Positions 37,601 to 47,037 of a DNA stretch of 64,000 nt are shown piece by piece. Made by a program: the position numbers and the translations under genes. The DNA comes from Pseudonocardia sp. CNS-139 (lineage in GTDB: Bacteria > Actinomycetota > Actinomycetes > Mycobacteriales > Pseudonocardiaceae). The notes below the pieces were generated by a model. It made no database searches, was not told where the DNA came from, and worked only from the letters and a program-made list of their open reading frames with translations. The stretch is from assembly GCA_001942415.1 (NCBI GenBank), contig MKJX01000033.1, positions 1 through 64,000 of the forward strand, read 5' to 3'. Positions within the stretch are counted from its first letter, which is position 1. Each line of letters begins with the position of its first letter.

Positions 37601-38010
37601 TCACGGCGACGAGACGGTGACCGGCGTGCCGGTCGCACGCCGAGTCCTGCCTGAGGCCGCCCGTGAGACCGGAAATCAGCGCTGTCGGCAGTCATCTGCA
37701 GTACCGCCGCGACCCGGGTCGCGAACGTGTCGGGCCGGTGGCCGGCTCCCGTGACGGCGCCGCCCGGAAAGGGAGCGGGCGTGGCGGCGCGGGAACGCCT
37801 GCACCCCGTCGACGGTGCCCGCGGCGAGGAACGCGTCGATGTAGATCGGCATCCCGTAGACAGCGACGCCGCTCGCTGGACGAACGCCCCCGAGGTTGAC
37901 GTAGCCGCCGTCGGGAAGCAGCCGCGTGACCACCTCCACCCGGACGACGGGTTCTCAGGCCGAACTTATCAGATATGATGCACGATGGATCATTGCTTGT
38001 CGTTCACTAA
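37601..38010. other. Intergenic stretch, possible gene remnant and AT-rich promoter
   Basis: On the minus strand, 37780-37939 encodes a protein-like piece, RLLPDGGYVNLGGVRPASGV then YGMPIYIDAFLAAGTVDGV, that ends in low-complexity sequence; it could be a remnant of a lost gene, which I do not recognise. The segment 37960-38010 is strikingly AT-rich for this genome and contains ATGAT-N9-ATCAT, a likely promoter/operator for the transporter at 38062. Confidence 0.35.
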
Positions 38011-38061
38011 ATGAAATTTCGCCGCCGGGCCGCCCCGGCGCACCGGCAGATCGGGATTCGC

Positions 38062-39413
38062 TTGACCGAGCAGGACCGTCGCGAGAGCACTACCCCCCCC
38101 GACCACCCCCGCGGGCGCTGCCCGCCCCACCTCCAGCCGCCGCATCCTCCCCGTCGCCGTCACGTTGACGTGGCTGGGACCGTTCTCGATCGACGCCTAC
38201 AGCCCGGCCTTCCCGACCATCCAGCAGGACTTCGCGCGTCCGCCGGTGCCGTGCAGGCCACGCTCGCCACCACGCTGATCGGCCTGGCGCTCGGCCAGCT
38301 GCTCGTCGGCCCGGTCAGCGACCGGTTCGGGCGCCGCCGCCCGCTGGTCGTCGGGCTCGTCCTCTACGCGATCGCCTCGGTGCTGTGCGCCTCCGCCTGG
38401 TCGATCGAGGTGCTCATCGCCGCCCGTCTCCTGCAGGGCTTCGGCGCCGCGACGGGGATCGCGATGGCCCGGGCGATCGCCCGCGACGTCAACTCCGGCA
38501 CCCAGCTCGCCCGCTTCTACTCCCTGCTGACCGCCGCGACCGCGATCGCGCCCGCCATCGCCCCCATCGCCGGCGCGGGATGCTGGAGGCCGGCCTGTCC
38601 TGGCGGTGGATCTTCGGCGTGACGTTCGCGCTCGGCATCGTCGGCATCGCGCTGACGCTGTTCGCGCTGCCCGAGACGCACCCGCGGTGGATCGGCGGCC
38701 GCGCCTACGACAACCCGGCCGACGCCGAGACCGCCGGCGCCGAGGGCCCGGCCCGGCAGCCGAACCTGTGGCAGGTGCTCTGCCGCCGGCACGTCCTGAC
38801 CAGCGCGCTCGTGCTCGGCTTCGCCGGCGCCGCGATGATCGCGCACCTCGCCGGGCTGTCGTTCTTCCTGCAGAACGAGCGCGGGCTCGGCCCCGCCGGC
38901 TACAGCGCGGTCTTCGCGGCGGACGCGGCCGGGATGATCATCGCGAACAACGTCAACCGCATGCTGCTGCGCCGCTGGTCGGCCCAGACCCTGCTGTCGG
39001 TGTCGGTGCCGACGATGCTCGGCCTCGCGGTGGTCTTCGCGATCCTGCTGCGTGCCGAGGCCCCGCTCGCCGCCGTGCTCCCGTCACTGTTCATGCTGAT
39101 CAGCTGCTGGGGCTTCGTGATGCCCAACGCGATCGCCGTCGGCATGTCGGTCGAGCGCTCGGCCGGCGGCCGGGCCTCGGCGATCCTCGGCGTCTCGCAG
39201 TTCGGGTTCTCCGTGATCAGCGCCCCGGCGGTCGGCTCCGTGCCGGTGCTCCTCGGGGTGCCGCCGATGGCGTCGGTGATCGTCGTCTGCCTGGCGTTGG
39301 CGGTGCTCGTCCAGCTGGCGGCCCGGTTCCGCCTCCCCCAGGCCGATCCGGCCGGGACGGACATGGACGCCGACGCCGAACCGAAGCCCGCCTGCCCCGC
39401 CGCCCCGGCGTAG
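38062..39413 (+). CDS. Bcr/CflA-type MFS drug exporter (three frame breaks)
   Basis: About 450 residues, a 12-helix transporter of the DHA1 Bcr/CflA group. Motifs: VTLTWLGPFSIDAYSPAFPT (helix 1), ATTLIGLALGQLLVGPVSDR, FGRRRPLVVGLVLYAIASVL (motif A region), ARLLQGFGAATGIAMARAIA, and GLSWRWIFGVTFALGIVGIA. The frame changes near 38090 (a run of eight C, one apparently extra), 38238 and 38577 (one missing each). The start may be TTG 38062 or ATG 38011; neither has a clear ribosome site. The CRISPR array begins 38 bases after its stop. The substrate is unknown. Confidence 0.85.
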
Positions 39414-39450
39414 GAGTCCTGCGGCCGGAAGCCGCCCGACTCGCCGGACC

Positions 39451-39722
39451 TGCGGACACCCACGTACGCGAGGAGCATGCCGGCTTCCCATTCTCGGCGC
39501 CCTGCTCGGCGGGACCGCCCCGCGTACACCGGGGAGCACCTGCGCGAACTGCTCCCGCGGATCGTTCTCGGGAGACCACCCCCGCGTACGCGGGGAGCAC
39601 CTCGCCCCGGTAGATCAGGTCGGCGGTCGGGCCGGACCACCCCCGCGTACGCGGGGAGCACGGGGCGACGATCCCCACGTCCCTCAGGAACTGGGGACCA
39701 CCCCCGCGTACGCGGGGAGCAC
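39451..39722 (-). CRISPR. Small type I-E CRISPR array, five repeats, no cas genes
   Basis: Five 28-bp repeats start at 39451, 39512, 39573, 39634 and 39695, exactly 61 bases apart, with four 33-base spacers. The three right-hand repeats are essentially identical (core CCCGCGTACGCGGGGAG); the two left-hand ones are degenerate. The repeat is the reverse complement of the actinobacterial I-E consensus starting GTGCTCCCCGCG, so transcription should be leftward. The decayed repeats are then at the distal end, as expected. Only 67 bases separate the first repeat from the stop of the sensor kinase gene, so the leader is short or shared. No cas gene lies within the window. Confidence 0.93.
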
Positions 39723-39789
39723 ACTTCCTGACCAGGGCCGTTCACCGCGGACCACGTCGTTCTCATTCAACTTGCCACCCGTCCGATGA

Positions 39790-40881
39790 TCAACCCGCGG
39801 CGGGCAGTCGCACCGTCACGCGGAGCCCGCCGCCCTTCCGAGGAACGAGGGTGAGGGTGCCGTCGTGCGCCCGGGTGATGCTCTGGACGATCGCCAACCC
39901 GAGCCCGAGCCCCGCGTGATCGGTGCGGACGCGTTCGGTGCCGCGCTGGAACGGCTCGGCGAGCGTCGACACCACCTCCGGCGTGACCTGCTCGCCGGTG
40001 TTCTCAACCGTCAGTTCCACGGCCGCCGGGTGGGCGCTGGTGCTGACCCACACGGTGCCGCGTTCGGGCAGGTTGTGGACCACCGCGTTGTGCACCAGGT
40101 TCGTCGCCAGCTGCAACAGCAGCGCGGGCGAGCCCAGTGCCGGAGCCACGTCACCGGCGGTCTCGATGGTGACGCCGTGCTTCTCCGCGAGCGGGAGCAG
40201 CGTCTCGGCGGCCTCTTCCGCCACCAGTGACAGGTCGACGCGTTCCCGGGCGAAGGACCGCTGGTCGGTGCGGCTGAGCAGCAGCAGCGCCTCGGTGAGG
40301 TCGATCGCGCGGGCGTTGACGGTGCGCAGCCGGTCCACCAGCTCGCCGCTGTCGCGGTCCGGGTCGGTGCGGGCCACGTCGAGCAGGGTCTGCGTGATCG
40401 CCAACGGCGTGCGCAGCTCGTGCGAGGCGTTGGCCGCGAACCGCCGCTGCTCGGCGACGTGCGCCTCCAGCCGCGCGAGCATGCCGTCGAAGGCGTCGGC
40501 CAGCTCGCGGAACTCGTCCTCCCGCCCCTCCAGCCCGATGCGGTGCGACAGCGACCCGCCCGCGGCCCTGCGGGTGGCGTCGGTGATGCGGGTCAGCGGG
40601 GCGAGCATCCGCCCCGCCAGGAACCACCCTCCCACCAGGCCGAACACCAGCAGGAGCGCCGACAGGATGGCCGCCGCCGGGACGAAGACGATCGGCCCAC
40701 GGCCCTGGAGCAGGAAGACGTTGGAGAAGAGGTTGTTGAGGGGTCCGATCGACGGCGGACCCGCGTCGGGCAGGAGGAACACCCACGTGGCGCCGAGCAG
40801 CAACGCGCCGGCGAGCATCACGAACCCCGCATAGCTGAGCGTGAGCTTGAGGCGGACACTCAGACCGGGCTGCCTATCCAC
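39790..40881 (-). CDS. Two-component sensor histidine kinase
   Basis: 363 residues. Two membrane helices (LTLSYAGFVMLAGALLLGAT; AAAILSALLLVFGLVGGWFL) bracket a short 50-residue external loop. A HAMP segment follows (ITDATRRAAGGSLSHRIGLE), then the phospho-acceptor helix RRFAANASHELRTPLAITQT with its His, N-box NLVHNAVVHN and the G-boxes GLGLGLAIVQSITRAHDGTL. The start is GTG 40881, overlapping the end of the response-regulator gene by 8 bases, so they form one operon. The short sensor loop suggests detection of a membrane or envelope signal. The CRISPR array lies directly downstream on the same strand. Confidence 0.92.
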   Translation of the reverse strand: MDRQPGLSVRLKLTLSYAGFVMLAGALLLGATWVFLLPDAGPPSIGPLNNLFSNVFLLQGRGPIVFVPAAAILSALLLVFGLVGGWFLAGRMLAPLTRITDATRRAAGGSLSHRIGLEGREDEFRELADAFDGMLARLEAHVAEQRRFAANASHELRTPLAITQTLLDVARTDPDRDSGELVDRLRTVNARAIDLTEALLLLSRTDQRSFARERVDLSLVAEEAAETLLPLAEKHGVTIETAGDVAPALGSPALLLQLATNLVHNAVVHNLPERGTVWVSTSAHPAAVELTVENTGEQVTPEVVSTLAEPFQRGTERVRTDHAGLGLGLAIVQSITRAHDGTLTLVPRKGGGLRVTVRLPAAG

Positions 40882-41547
40882 GCTCTCCTCCCGCCTCGAT
40901 GCGGTAGCCGACGCCGGCCACGGTGGCGATGACCCACGGCTCGCCGAGGCGTTTGCGCAAGGCCGAGACGGTGATGCGCACGGCGTTGGTGAACGGGTCG
41001 GCGTTCTCGTCCCACGCGCGTTCCAGAAGCTCCTCGCGCTGACGACCCCGCCTTCGGCCGCGACGAGGACCTCGAGCACGGCGAACTGCTTGCGGGTGAG
41101 CGCGACGTAGCGGCCGTCCCGGTGGACCTCGCGGCGGAACGGGTCCAGCCGCAGGCCGGCGATCTCCCGCACGGGCGGTCGGCTGTGCGCGCGCCTGCGG
41201 TCGAGCGCCCTGAGCCGGAGCACGAGCTCCTGCAGCTCGAACGGCTTGGTGAGGTAGTCGTCGGCGCCGAGCCCGAACCCGCTGGCCTTGTCGTCGAGCC
41301 GGTCGGCGGCGGTGAGCATGAGGATCGGCATGCCGCTGCCGGACGCGACGATGCTCTCGGCGATCTCGTCGCCGGAGGGTCCGGGAATGTCGCGGTCGAG
41401 GACGGCGATGTCGTAGGTGTTGACGCCGAGCAGCTCCAGCGCGGTGTCGCCGTCGCCGGCGATGTCGGCCGCGATCGCCTCCAGGCGCAGGCCGTCGCGG
41501 ATGGCCTCCGCCATGTAGGGCTCGTCCTCGACGATCAGCACGCGCAT
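40874..41547 (-). CDS. OmpR-family response regulator (one frame break)
   Basis: About 225 residues: receiver domain MRVLIVEDEPYMAEAIRDGL, DIAVLDRDIPGPSGDEIAES (phospho-acceptor Asp), PILMLTAADRLDDKASGFGL, GADDYLTKPFELQELVLRLR; then a winged helix (YVALTRKQFAVLEVLVAAEG, AVRITVSALRKRLGEPWVIA, TVAGVGYRIEAGGERG). The frame breaks near 41040 in the DNA-binding domain, consistent with one missing base. The start is ATG 41547. It is the partner of the kinase that follows; the target genes are unknown. Confidence 0.92.
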
Positions 41548-41595
41548 ACGGTTGCGATGCTATCGACCGGGCACTATCGCCGGGATATCGGAAAC

Positions 41596-42398
41596 TCAGC
41601 AGGAGCCGACGTCGCCGCTGCCGCGGGTCGCGTCGAACGAGATGTGGACGTGGTCGAAGTGGTTCGCGGTGTCGCCGCCGCGGTCCTCCATCGCCGACCA
41701 GCCGTCGCCGTGGTTGATCTGCTGCTCCCAGATGACGTACTTGACGCCGAGCGCGTCCATGTTCTCCAGCGCGCACGCAGCGAGGGCGTCGCCGGTGGCG
41801 CGGCCGACCATGAAGTCGAGGGCCAGCCCGAGCGGGTGGTCCGAGGCGCCGGCCCGACCGGCCACGCCGTGCATGTCCGGCTCGCCGAAGCGGCAGCCGA
41901 GGATCTCCGCCGCGTCGCGGACGTGCGACTTCACCGGCCCCAGGCCCGAGGTGTCGAGTCCGCAGTCGCCGCCGGTCAGCGCCGCGGCTCGGCGCGCTGC
42001 CGGGTCTCGGTGGCCGCGCGCTCCTCGGCCGCGGCCCGCTCGGCGGTCAGCCGCGCGATCGTGTCCTCGGCGATCTGCACGGCCTTGAGCAGGTCGCTCG
42101 CGTCGATGACGTCCGGGTCGGGGTCGACCGGCTCGACGGCCGCGCGCAGCACGAGGTCACCGGCCGCGGCCTGCGCCACCGGGGTGACCGGCACGTCGCC
42201 GGACCCCTGCAGCACCGGGGACGCGGCCCCGACCAGGGAGAACGCCCCGCCGGTGACGGCGAGGGCGGCCGCACCGCGCCGGAGCGAGGTGTTGACCGGG
42301 GACCGGTGCGCACCAGATCCCACGTACCGGCGGCCGGGGACCGCCGGAAGTGGGTTCTGGTGCGCGCCTCGGCCCCGTGGGGAGCGATGCCGAGCCAC
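41596..42398 (-). CDS. Secreted protein with M15-like C-terminal domain, paralogue 1 (one frame break)
   Basis: About 267 residues. It starts MARHRSPRGRGAHQNPLPAV, has a hydrophobic segment (AAALAVTGGAFSLVGAASPV), a helical linker (VIDASDLLKAVQIAEDTIAR), and a C-terminal domain with ASDHPLGLALDFMVG, KYVIWEQQINHGDGWSAMED, and FDHVHISFDATRG. The H-x6-D and D-H-x-H spacing recalls zinc ligands of M15 D-Ala-D-Ala peptidases, although the typical catalytic Glu is not obvious. The frame breaks near 41965 with one missing base. A close paralogue lies at 57550-58326. A role in peptidoglycan processing is inference. Confidence 0.82.
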
Positions 42399-42694
42399 TT
42401 CCTACCTTCCGGATCGAACGGCCCGGTAGGACGTCCGGCTCGGGGGCGCCGGCGGATTGGGGAGATCCGTGTCCTGTTCGTGACCTTGCCGTCATAGATC
42501 CGAGAGCGAAGGTAGGCAACCAACGGGCGGTTCGGGCGTCACCGGCTGTCCGGATCGGCCGAGAGAGCGGCGACGAGCGACGAACGGCCGGACAGCTCCC
42601 CCGTTCGGGTCAGCCCGGCTGCACCGCTGCGACCAGCGGCGATGCCGTACGACCCGCGGCTTGACACCCGGATCAGCGCCGGATCAGCGCCGGA
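42399..42694. other. Intergenic stretch upstream of the secreted M15-like gene
   Basis: Long leader of the secreted protein, with no gene seen. I looked for a ydaO-type c-di-AMP riboswitch, frequent before actinobacterial cell-wall hydrolases, and did not find its conserved blocks. A near-tandem GGATCAGCGCC repeat lies at 42670-42695 beside the carbonic anhydrase stop. Confidence 0.4.
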
Positions 42695-43444
42695 TCAGCA
42701 CTGCTCGCGGTAGTACACCGTCCGCCCGTTGAGCGGCTGCGTCTCCCGCGCGTCGCCCTCGGGGAAGAGATCGCCGATGCCCTCGGCGCCGGCCCGCGCG
42801 ATCCGCACCGGCTCCTTCAGCACGAGCCAGGAGACGCCCTCGGTGTACGGGTCGGTGGTGAGCGAGCCCGCGTAGCGGAACGTGGAGAGGTCGTCGGGCA
42901 GCGCGCCGGCCAGGTCGCCGGACACCTCGATCTCGCCACCGCACTCCTGCGGCAGCTCGTCGAGCACGGCGTCCTGCAGCCGGTCGCCGTCGCCGCCGCG
43001 GGCGAGGAACAGCCCGAGCACGAGCGTCTGCGCGTCCGGGCCGCGGTGGACGAAGTGCTGCTCCACGGGGAACCGCCGGCCGTCGAGGACGTGCTCGGAC
43101 GGGGTGTGGAAGTGGAACTGGAGCAGCTCGTAACGCACGCCGTCCAGCTCGACGGCGGCGGCGCCGGCCGGCACCTCGGCCTCGACGACCTCCTCCGGCC
43201 CGCGGACGCCGCAGCCGCCCGGGGTGTCCTGGTCCTTGCTGACGTAGTGGACGGCGAGGTCGACGTGGTCGGGGTAGTCGATCACCAGCTCGGGGAGGCC
43301 GGGCCTGGCGACCGCCTTGCGGGAGCGGATGTGGATCGGGCTCTGGCGCGGGGTCGTGGCGAGGGCGGTGGCCCCGGTCGGCAGGAGCGTGGCGGCTGCG
43401 ATGACGGCCGGGACGCCGATGAGGAACCTTCGTCGCGAATGCAC
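42695..43444 (-). CDS. Alpha-type carbonic anhydrase with Tat-like signal
   Basis: 249 residues. The N-terminus HSRRRFLIGVPAVIAAATLL is a probable Tat signal. The mature enzyme shows RQSPIHIRSRKAVARPGLPE, the zinc-binding strand YELLQFHFHTPSEHVLDGRR with two His, and FPVEQHFVHRGPDAQTLVLG with the third, plus the C-terminal PLNGRTVYYREQC region, as in alpha carbonic anhydrases. It hydrates CO2 outside the membrane. The start is the ATG at 43444. It stands alone; the upstream region contains CATACTGTATGC near 43458, a possible -10 area. Confidence 0.9.
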   Translation of the reverse strand: MHSRRRFLIGVPAVIAAATLLPTGATALATTPRQSPIHIRSRKAVARPGLPELVIDYPDHVDLAVHYVSKDQDTPGGCGVRGPEEVVEAEVPAGAAAVELDGVRYELLQFHFHTPSEHVLDGRRFPVEQHFVHRGPDAQTLVLGLFLARGGDGDRLQDAVLDELPQECGGEIEVSGDLAGALPDDLSTFRYAGSLTTDPYTEGVSWLVLKEPVRIARAGAEGIGDLFPEGDARETQPLNGRTVYYREQC

Positions 43445-43588
43445 TAGTCGTCCCTTTCCATACTGTATGCACGATACCCTGACGGGTGACGGTACATCGC
43501 TCGATGGAGGGGTGGGTAGTCCGAGTTACGCAGAGATGTCAGCCGGATGCCGCCATCGTGGTAGCCCGACCGGCGGAGGGATGTTTAC

Positions 43589-43603
43589 GGAGCGCGAGGC
43601 TCC
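43589..43603. terminator. Short hairpin downstream of the AraC-type regulator
   Basis: GGAGC (589-593) pairs with GCTCC (599-603) around a 5-base loop, 10 bases beyond the regulator stop at 43613. The stem is short, so the call is weak. Confidence 0.35.
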
Positions 43604-43612
43604 GAGTAGCGC

Positions 43613-44605
43613 TCAGACGAACGTGGCCGCCAGCCGGTCGGCCTCGTCGCGCGCGAGCCGCCCGGAGCTGACGGCCCCCGGTGAGACCCCGACGACCCGT
43701 TTGAACGCGCGGCTGAAGGCGGCCTCGGACTGGTAGCCGAGGCGGCCGGCGACCTCGGCCACCGTGGCCCCGTCGTCGCCGAGCCAGGTGCGCGCCACCT
43801 GCATCCGCCAGCGCGTCACGTACCGCATCGCCGGCTCGTCGACGAGCTCGGTGAACCGCGCGGCGAACGCCGAACGGGACATCGCCAGCTCGCTCGCGAG
43901 CGACGCGACCGTCCAGTCCCGGGCCGGGTCCCGGTGGATCAGCGAGATCGCGCGCCCGATCTGCCGGTCGCGCAGCGCCCCGAGCCAGCCGCGCTGGGCG
44001 GCCGGGTCGTGCTCGATCCACGCCCGCAGAGTCTGGATGACGAGAATGTCGGACAGCCGTGTGATCACGGCCTCCCCGCCCGGCCGCACCTCCGCCGCCT
44101 CGGCCGCCACCAGCCGCAACGTGCTCTGCATCCACTCGGAGTGCGGCCCGCTCGTCGGTTCCACGTGGATCACCCGCGGCAGCAGCGGGACGATGTGGTG
44201 CGTGGCCGGGTGGTCCAGCCGCACCGCCCCGCAGACGACCGTGGTGGCCGCCCCGCCCCCGCCGTGGCGCAGGATCGCGTACTTGTTGCGGAACTCGTGC
44301 TCGATGCTCCGCACGTCCGGCGCCAGCGTGCCGGCCTCGCTGTGCAGCGTGTGGCCCTGCCCGTGCGGGACGAGCGCGAGGTCGCCCGGCTGCAGCACGC
44401 GCGTCCCCCCGTCGACGACGAGCAGGAGCCGCCCGGCCGTGACGATGTGGAACCAGAGGCAGTCCGGCCAGTCCGGCATCGTCAGCCCCCACGGCGCCGT
44501 CAGCTCGGACCGGCAGTAGAAGCTCCCCGTCACGCGCAGGAAGTGCAGCGCCTCGCCGAGCGGGTCGGCGGCGTCCAGCGGGTTCTCGAACGGGGTCTCG
44601 GCCAC
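43613..44605 (-). CDS. AraC-family regulator with cupin sensor domain
   Basis: 330 residues. The N-terminal cupin (PWGLTMPDWPDCLWFHIVTA, GRLLLVVDGGTRVLQPGDLA, LVPHGQGHTLHS) resembles the CuxR/cupin_6 AraC-binding type; the C-terminus has two helix-turn-helix units (WTVASLASELAMSRSAFAAR and GATVAEVAGRLGYQSEAAFS, then RAFKRVVGVSPGAV). The start is GTG 44605. It diverges from the NmrA-like gene at 44753 across 147 bases and probably controls that operon, a common arrangement for short-chain reductase regulators. The inducer is unknown. Confidence 0.9.
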   Translation of the reverse strand: MAETPFENPLDAADPLGEALHFLRVTGSFYCRSELTAPWGLTMPDWPDCLWFHIVTAGRLLLVVDGGTRVLQPGDLALVPHGQGHTLHSEAGTLAPDVRSIEHEFRNKYAILRHGGGGAATTVVCGAVRLDHPATHHIVPLLPRVIHVEPTSGPHSEWMQSTLRLVAAEAAEVRPGGEAVITRLSDILVIQTLRAWIEHDPAAQRGWLGALRDRQIGRAISLIHRDPARDWTVASLASELAMSRSAFAARFTELVDEPAMRYVTRWRMQVARTWLGDDGATVAEVAGRLGYQSEAAFSRAFKRVVGVSPGAVSSGRLARDEADRLAATFV

Positions 44606-44752
44606 GTCCCGAGTGTGCGGCCTCCCGGACCGTCCGTCCACGGTCTCTGGACGAACGAGCAAGAAACAGCGACTGGTGAGCATGGAGAGTCCGTTCCCGC
44701 GCCGACAGAGTGGACGTCGAGCAGAGGGATCGACAACCCCGGGAGGGACGAC

Positions 44753-45643
44753 ATGATCACGGTGATGGGCGCGACCGGCCACGTCGGACGGCAGATCACG
44801 CTGCGGCTGCTGGCCGCGGGCGAGCACGTCCGGGCGATCGGCCGCAACCCCGCGGCGCTGGCCGAGCTGGCCGAGGCGGGCGCGGAGATCCACGTCGGCG
44901 ACGCGGCCGATTCCGCGTTCCTGACCGCGGCCTTCCGCGGCGCGGACGCGGTGCACACGCTGCTGCCCTACAACCCGGCCACCCCGGACTTCCGCGCCGC
45001 CCAGGCCCGGCTGGGCGAGGCGATCGTCACCGCTGTGCGCGACTCGGGCGTGCGCAAGGTGGTGGCGCTGAGCAGCCTCGGCGCCGACCTGCCGAGCGGC
45101 ACCGGGTTCATCGCCGCGAGCCTGCACGCGCAGGAGGAGCGGCTGCGCACGCTGACCGGCGTCGACCTGCTGCTCCTGCGTCCGACGCTCTTCCTGGAGA
45201 GCATCGTGGCCGGGCTGCCGTTCGTCGACGCGATGGGCGTGTACGCCGACGCCGTCGACCCGGACGCGCCGGTGCCGATGATCGCGACGCGGGACGTCGC
45301 CGCGGCCGCCGCCGACGCGCTGCGCGCCCGCGACTGGACCGGCGTGGAGGCGCGCGAGCTGCTGGGCCCCTGCGACCTCACCTACCCCGAGGCCACCCGG
45401 ATCCTCGGCGCCGCGATCGGCAAGCCGGACCTGCAGTACGTGCGGCTGCCCGACGCCGACATGGCCGGCGCGCTCGTCGAGGCCGGCTTCTCGCCGGACA
45501 CGGCCGCGCTGCACGTCGAGATGGGCCGGGCCCTCTCCGATGGGATCATCGTCCCGCGCGGGGGGCGCACCTCCGCGAACACGACGCCCACCCGCTTCGA
45601 GGACGTCGTGGCCGAGCTGCTCCCCGCCACGGAGGCGTCGTGA
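44753..45643 (+). CDS. NmrA-like NAD(P)-binding protein (atypical SDR)
   Basis: 296 residues. The Rossmann loop MITVMGATGHVGRQITLRLL at the very start is the G-x-x-G-x-x-G of atypical short-chain reductases. Typical further segments are VHVGDAAD-like IHVGDAADSAFLTAAFRGAD, VVALSSLGADLPSGTGFIAA, LLLLRPTLFLESIVAGLPF. The catalytic Y-x-x-x-K of classical SDRs is absent, as in NmrA/HSCARG-type sensors or quinone reductases. ATG 44753 follows GGGAGGGACG. It is coupled by GTGA to the DUF1772 gene. Confidence 0.9.
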   Translation: MITVMGATGHVGRQITLRLLAAGEHVRAIGRNPAALAELAEAGAEIHVGDAADSAFLTAAFRGADAVHTLLPYNPATPDFRAAQARLGEAIVTAVRDSGVRKVVALSSLGADLPSGTGFIAASLHAQEERLRTLTGVDLLLLRPTLFLESIVAGLPFVDAMGVYADAVDPDAPVPMIATRDVAAAAADALRARDWTGVEARELLGPCDLTYPEATRILGAAIGKPDLQYVRLPDADMAGALVEAGFSPDTAALHVEMGRALSDGIIVPRGGRTSANTTPTRFEDVVAELLPATEAS

Positions 45644-46116
45644 CCACGAGTGTGCTTCCCGTACTGACGGTCCTCACGATCGTCGGCACGGGCGTGATGG
45701 CCGGCCTGTTCTTCGCGTTCTCGACCTCGGTGATGCCGGGTCTGGCCCGGGTGCCCGGACCCGAGGGGGCGCGGGCGATGCAGGAGTCCAACAAGACGAT
45801 CCTCAACCCGCTCTTCCTGCTGGTCTTCCTCGGGACGGGGGTGCTGGGTGTGGTGGTCGCGATCCTCGCGCTGGTGGGCGGGGCGAGCGGCGCGGTCTGG
45901 CTGGTGATCGGCGGGCTGCTCTACCCGATCGGCGGGGTCGTCGTGACGATGGTGGTCAACGTCCCGATGAACAACCGGCTCGTCGCCGCCGACGCCGACT
46001 CCGCCGAGGGCCAGGCGATCTGGACCGACTACCTCGCCCGCTGGACGCCCTGGAACCACCTCCGGGCCGTGACCTCGGCGCTCTCGACCGCGGCGCTGGC
46101 CATCGGGCTCATCTGA
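45640..46116 (+). CDS. DUF1772 four-helix membrane protein
   Basis: 158 residues with four hydrophobic segments (VLTIVGTGVMAGLFFAFSTS; LFLLVFLGTGVLGVVVAILA; WLVIGGLLYPIGGVVVTMVV; AVTSALSTAALAIGLI). The segments VPGPEGARAMQESNKTILNP and NVPMNNRLVAADADS, with WTPWNHLRAVTS, are diagnostic of DUF1772 (anthrone oxygenase-like). It overlaps the NmrA-like gene (GTGA), so they share translation. Members assist polyketide oxidation in some pathways, but no such pathway is visible here. Confidence 0.88.
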   Translation: MTTSVLPVLTVLTIVGTGVMAGLFFAFSTSVMPGLARVPGPEGARAMQESNKTILNPLFLLVFLGTGVLGVVVAILALVGGASGAVWLVIGGLLYPIGGVVVTMVVNVPMNNRLVAADADSAEGQAIWTDYLARWTPWNHLRAVTSALSTAALAIGLI

Positions 46117-46170
46117 CGCGGTACGAGACGGCGACGGGCGCGGCACCTGCGGGTGTCGCGCCCGTCGGCG

Positions 46171-46953
46171 TCAGTGGTGCGCGCCCAGCCGGCCGAGGGT
46201 CTGCACGGGGGTCGCGCCGGGGCGGGTCCACTGCGGCACGGGTCGGCTGGTCTCGCCCCAGGTGGAGTCGCCGTCCGCGTCCGTACGCCATGACCAGCAC
46301 GCGTGGCGCCCCTCGGGCCAGCCCTCGGGGTTGTCCTCCCAGGTCTCGCCGCGGCCGTAGGGCGTCATGTCGAGCAGGCCGAGGGACGCGTTGACGCGCT
46401 CGTTGCCGCGGCCCGTCGTGGAGTAGGTGAGGAACACGCGGTCGCCGGCACGCAGGTACGAGGTGATCGACCCCATGCTGTCACCGACCGGCGCGGCGGC
46501 GTCGCGCACCGAGTACCAGGGCTGGGTGTAGCCCATGAACGCGACGTAGGCGGCCACCTCGGCCCACCGGCCGGTGGTCAGCACGGCGTACGAGACGCCG
46601 CGCGCGTTGAGGTAGGCGGCGTCGTCCAGGTGCCAGGCGGTGGTGGTGCAGCCCTCGCACTGCCCCTGGTGCGGCGCGCCGTCGTACCACATGTGCTTGT
46701 AGACGACGAGCTCGTCGCGGCCCTGGAACAGGTCCAGGAACGGGACCGGGCCGTCGGCCCCGACGACCTCGACCGTGCCGTCGAGCTCCACCATCGGCAG
46801 CCGGCGCCGCGCCGCGGCCAGCGCGTCGCCCTGGCGCGTGTGGGCCTTCTCGCGCACCAGCAGCTCGTCACGGGCGGCCTGCCAGGTGGCCAGGTCGACG
46901 ACGGGCGGTCGGCCGGGCAGCGCGGTGGCCGGGTCGCTCGGGGTGGTCGTCAT
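46171..46953 (-). CDS. DUF899 thioredoxin-like protein
   Basis: 260 residues of the DUF899 family with a thioredoxin-like fold. Signature parts are WQAARDELLVREKAHTRQGD, RRRLPMVELDG, LVVYKHMWYDGAPHQGQCEG, CTTTAWHLDDAAYLNARGVS and YLRAGDRVFLTYSTTGRGNE. The C-E-G-C pair could act as a redox motif. The start is the ATG at 46953. A TetR regulator lies 84 bases upstream on the same strand, so the two may be one operon. Function unknown. Confidence 0.88.
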   Translation of the reverse strand: MTTTPSDPATALPGRPPVVDLATWQAARDELLVREKAHTRQGDALAAARRRLPMVELDGTVEVVGADGPVPFLDLFQGRDELVVYKHMWYDGAPHQGQCEGCTTTAWHLDDAAYLNARGVSYAVLTTGRWAEVAAYVAFMGYTQPWYSVRDAAAPVGDSMGSITSYLRAGDRVFLTYSTTGRGNERVNASLGLLDMTPYGRGETWEDNPEGWPEGRHACWSWRTDADGDSTWGETSRPVPQWTRPGATPVQTLGRLGAHH

Positions 46954-47037
46954 GGTGTCCTCCGTGGTGTCTCGGGCCGGACGGTCGTCCGTTCCCAGGA
47001 CAGACCGGCGGCCCGGCCGGAACTCATCGCAGCGCGG

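Noticed and set aside
39723-39789. A sixth CRISPR repeat or long leader to the right of the array
   Set aside because: The next expected repeat position (39756) has no similarity, and coding sequence of the kinase begins at 39790.
42399-42694. A ydaO (c-di-AMP) riboswitch upstream of the secreted M15-like gene
   Set aside because: The conserved blocks of the riboswitch were looked for and not found in the minus-strand leader.
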